Shown here piece after piece: positions 62,722 through 64,000 of a DNA stretch of 64,000 nucleotides (positions within the stretch are counted from its first letter, which is position 1; every line of letters starts with the position of its first letter). The stretch is from NCBI RefSeq assembly GCF_002150005.2, contig NZ_MSPP01000001.1, positions 372,001-436,000 on the forward strand, given 5' to 3'. A program made the position numbers and the translations under genes. Under the pieces are notes generated by a model. The model made no database searches. It saw only the letters and a program-made list of their open reading frames with translations, and was not told the DNA's origin. The stretch comes from Marivivens niveibacter (GTDB taxonomy: Bacteria > Pseudomonadota > Alphaproteobacteria > Rhodobacterales > Rhodobacteraceae).

Positions 62722-64000
62722 TGGATGTGCTGACTGCCAACGACCGGCCGGGTGAATATCCGGCCAGTTACTATGCCGCGACCTCTGAACCGCTGGCGCC
62801 TTTTCCATCCGCGCAGGGCGACCTGACGGCAGATGTCTGCGTGATCGGGGCGGGGTTTATGGGCCTGTCCACAGCGCTGCATCTAGCCAAACGTGGTTAT
62901 CAGGTGACAGTGATCGAGGCGCAGCGCATAGGCTTTGGCGCATCGGGCCGCAATGGCGGGCAGGTGTCTGGCGGTCAGCGTATCCATCAGGACGAATTGG
63001 AAAAACTGGTCGGCCGCGATATGGCCCGTCAGCTGTGGGACATTAGTCAGGAATCCGTGCGCGTGTTGCGGGATCTGGATGCCGAATATGATTGCGGCGC
63101 GGGCTGGGTTGATGGCGTGATCGAGGCTGACCACCGAGCCCGTTTCGTTGCCGATACCCACGCCTACGTCGACAAAATCAACGCTGAATACGGCTATGAC
63201 AAGCTGCGGAAATTGGACCGCGACGAACTGTATGACCTATGTCGTTCGCCTGCCTATCATGGCGGCGCCATCGATATGGGCGGCGGGCATATCCACCCGC
63301 TGCGGTTTGCGCTCGGCCTTGCGCGGGCCTGCGTCGATCTGGGCGTGACGTTCTATGAACAATCCCGCGTGTCCTATGTCGAAGAAGGCGATCCAGCCAT
63401 CGTTCACACGGACGCCGCTAAAATCCGCGCGAAATTCGTGGTGATGGGCTGTAACGGCTATCTGGGCAAAATGCAGTCGCAGGTTGCCGCGCGGGTCATG
63501 CCGATCAATAACTTTATCATCGCGACCGAGCCGTTGGACGATCCTGACGCGGTGCTGAAAAACAATCACTGCGTCGCAGACAGCAAATACGTCATCAACT
63601 ATTTCCGTCTGTCGGATGATAATCGTATGCTGTTCGGTGGTGGCGAAAGCTATGGGTATAAATTCCCTGCCGACATCGCCTCGACCGTTCGTCAACCGAT
63701 GTCGCAGATTTTCCCGCAACTGGCGGACGCGCGGATCGATTACGCGTGGGGCGGAACGTTGGGCATCACGATGAACCGTCTGCCGCATGTCGAACGTCTG
63801 TCTGGAAATGTGCTGTCGTTATCAGGGTTCAGCGGTCATGGCGTGGCGCTGGCCACCATGTCGGGCAAAGTCGCTGCGGCAGCCATCGCAGGGCAGGCCG
63901 AACAGTTTGACGTCATGGCACAGGTGCCAACCCCGCAGTTTCCAGGGGGCGCGTCATTGCGCAAACCGCTATTGGTGCTGGGGATGGTGTGGTTTGGTCT
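62721..64000 (+). CDS. FAD-dependent oxidoreductase, PuuB-like (3' end outside window)
   Basis: The reading begins at ATG 62721 inside the TAATG overlap and stays open to the window end (over 425 residues). The FAD-binding motif is VCVIGAGFMGLSTALHLAKRG, followed by VIEAQRIGFGASGRNGGQVSGGQR, as in gamma-glutamylputrescine oxidases and related DAO-family proteins. Near the end GGTLGITMNRLPHVERL and SGFSGHGVALATMSGK match the family. It probably oxidises a (gamma-glutamyl) polyamine. Confidence 0.88.
   Translation, partial: MDVLTANDRPGEYPASYYAATSEPLAPFPSAQGDLTADVCVIGAGFMGLSTALHLAKRGYQVTVIEAQRIGFGASGRNGGQVSGGQRIHQDELEKLVGRDMARQLWDISQESVRVLRDLDAEYDCGAGWVDGVIEADHRARFVADTHAYVDKINAEYGYDKLRKLDRDELYDLCRSPAYHGGAIDMGGGHIHPLRFALGLARACVDLGVTFYEQSRVSYVEEGDPAIVHTDAAKIRAKFVVMGCNGYLGKMQSQVAARVMPINNFIIATEPLDDPDAVLKNNHCVADSKYVINYFRLSDDNRMLFGGGESYGYKFPADIASTVRQPMSQIFPQLADARIDYAWGGTLGITMNRLPHVERLSGNVLSLSGFSGHGVALATMSGKVAAAAIAGQAEQFDVMAQVPTPQFPGGASLRKPLLVLGMVWFG

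Noticed and set aside
1-64000. tRNA, rRNA or CRISPR loci
   Set aside because: No cloverleaf with a TTCGANNC arm, no rRNA stretch and no regularly spaced repeats were found in the intergenic regions read.

Overview
The window reads as chromosomal DNA of an alphaproteobacterium of the Rhodobacteraceae (Roseobacter group). Supporting signs are the hisS-hisZ-hisG order, a B12-dependent class II ribonucleotide reductase (nrdJ), a Hint-domain protein, hsp20 followed by a DUF1150 gene, a Sat/APS-kinase fusion, TRAP transporters, and many ATGA or TAATG start/stop overlaps. No rRNA, tRNA or CRISPR array was seen. All placements come from reading motifs; no search was run.

Layout. 1-6.6 kb is core: a DUF2892 tail, slyX, hisS-hisZ-hisG, a DUF1489 gene and nrdJ. 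6.6-26.0 kb is an accessory block that I interpret as a decayed Tn7/Tn5053-like transposon. It is bounded by a perfect 13-bp inverted pair (6624-6636 and 25971-25983). A 611-residue TniQ gene lies just inside the left end and a truncated, frameshifted TniB remnant just inside the right end. The left end is 26 bp after the nrdJ stop codon. Its cargo is: an Lrp regulator with a Zn-alcohol dehydrogenase and proC; a VOC protein and an orphan ORF framed by 88-bp inverted repeats; an IS3 scrap; a complete tartrate-type catabolic locus (ttuC-ttuD-ttuE, a LysR regulator and a TAXI-TRAP transporter); an HNH protein with a probable frameshift; a small Cys-rich protein; a stand-alone tyrosine recombinase; and a methyltransferase.

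26.0-44.7 kb: a siderophore-interacting flavoprotein, a DUF1127 protein, a leftward run of two membrane fusion proteins, an RND pump, a TetR regulator, nagK and nagA, an alpha/beta hydrolase, modABC, and a glutarate module (LysR, gcdH, CoA-transferase). Then come a Nudix protein, a lipase-like protein and purE-purK. 44.7-56.9 kb: YdcH, a heat-shock hsp20-DUF1150 operon with a readable sigma-32 promoter, cytochrome b561, sat-cysC, trxB with a divergent Lrp regulator, a Hint protein, a 48-residue small protein, lgt-midA-pgeF, a UbiK-like protein, a DUF475 membrane protein, tusA-like, mobA and a DUF2478 protein.

56.9-64.0 kb is a polyamine module: a potFGHI-type ABC importer on the minus strand, and a divergent putrescine aminotransferase with an FAD oxidoreductase running off the window. 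An identical 14-bp near-palindrome lies in front of both arms, suggesting one regulator for import and breakdown.
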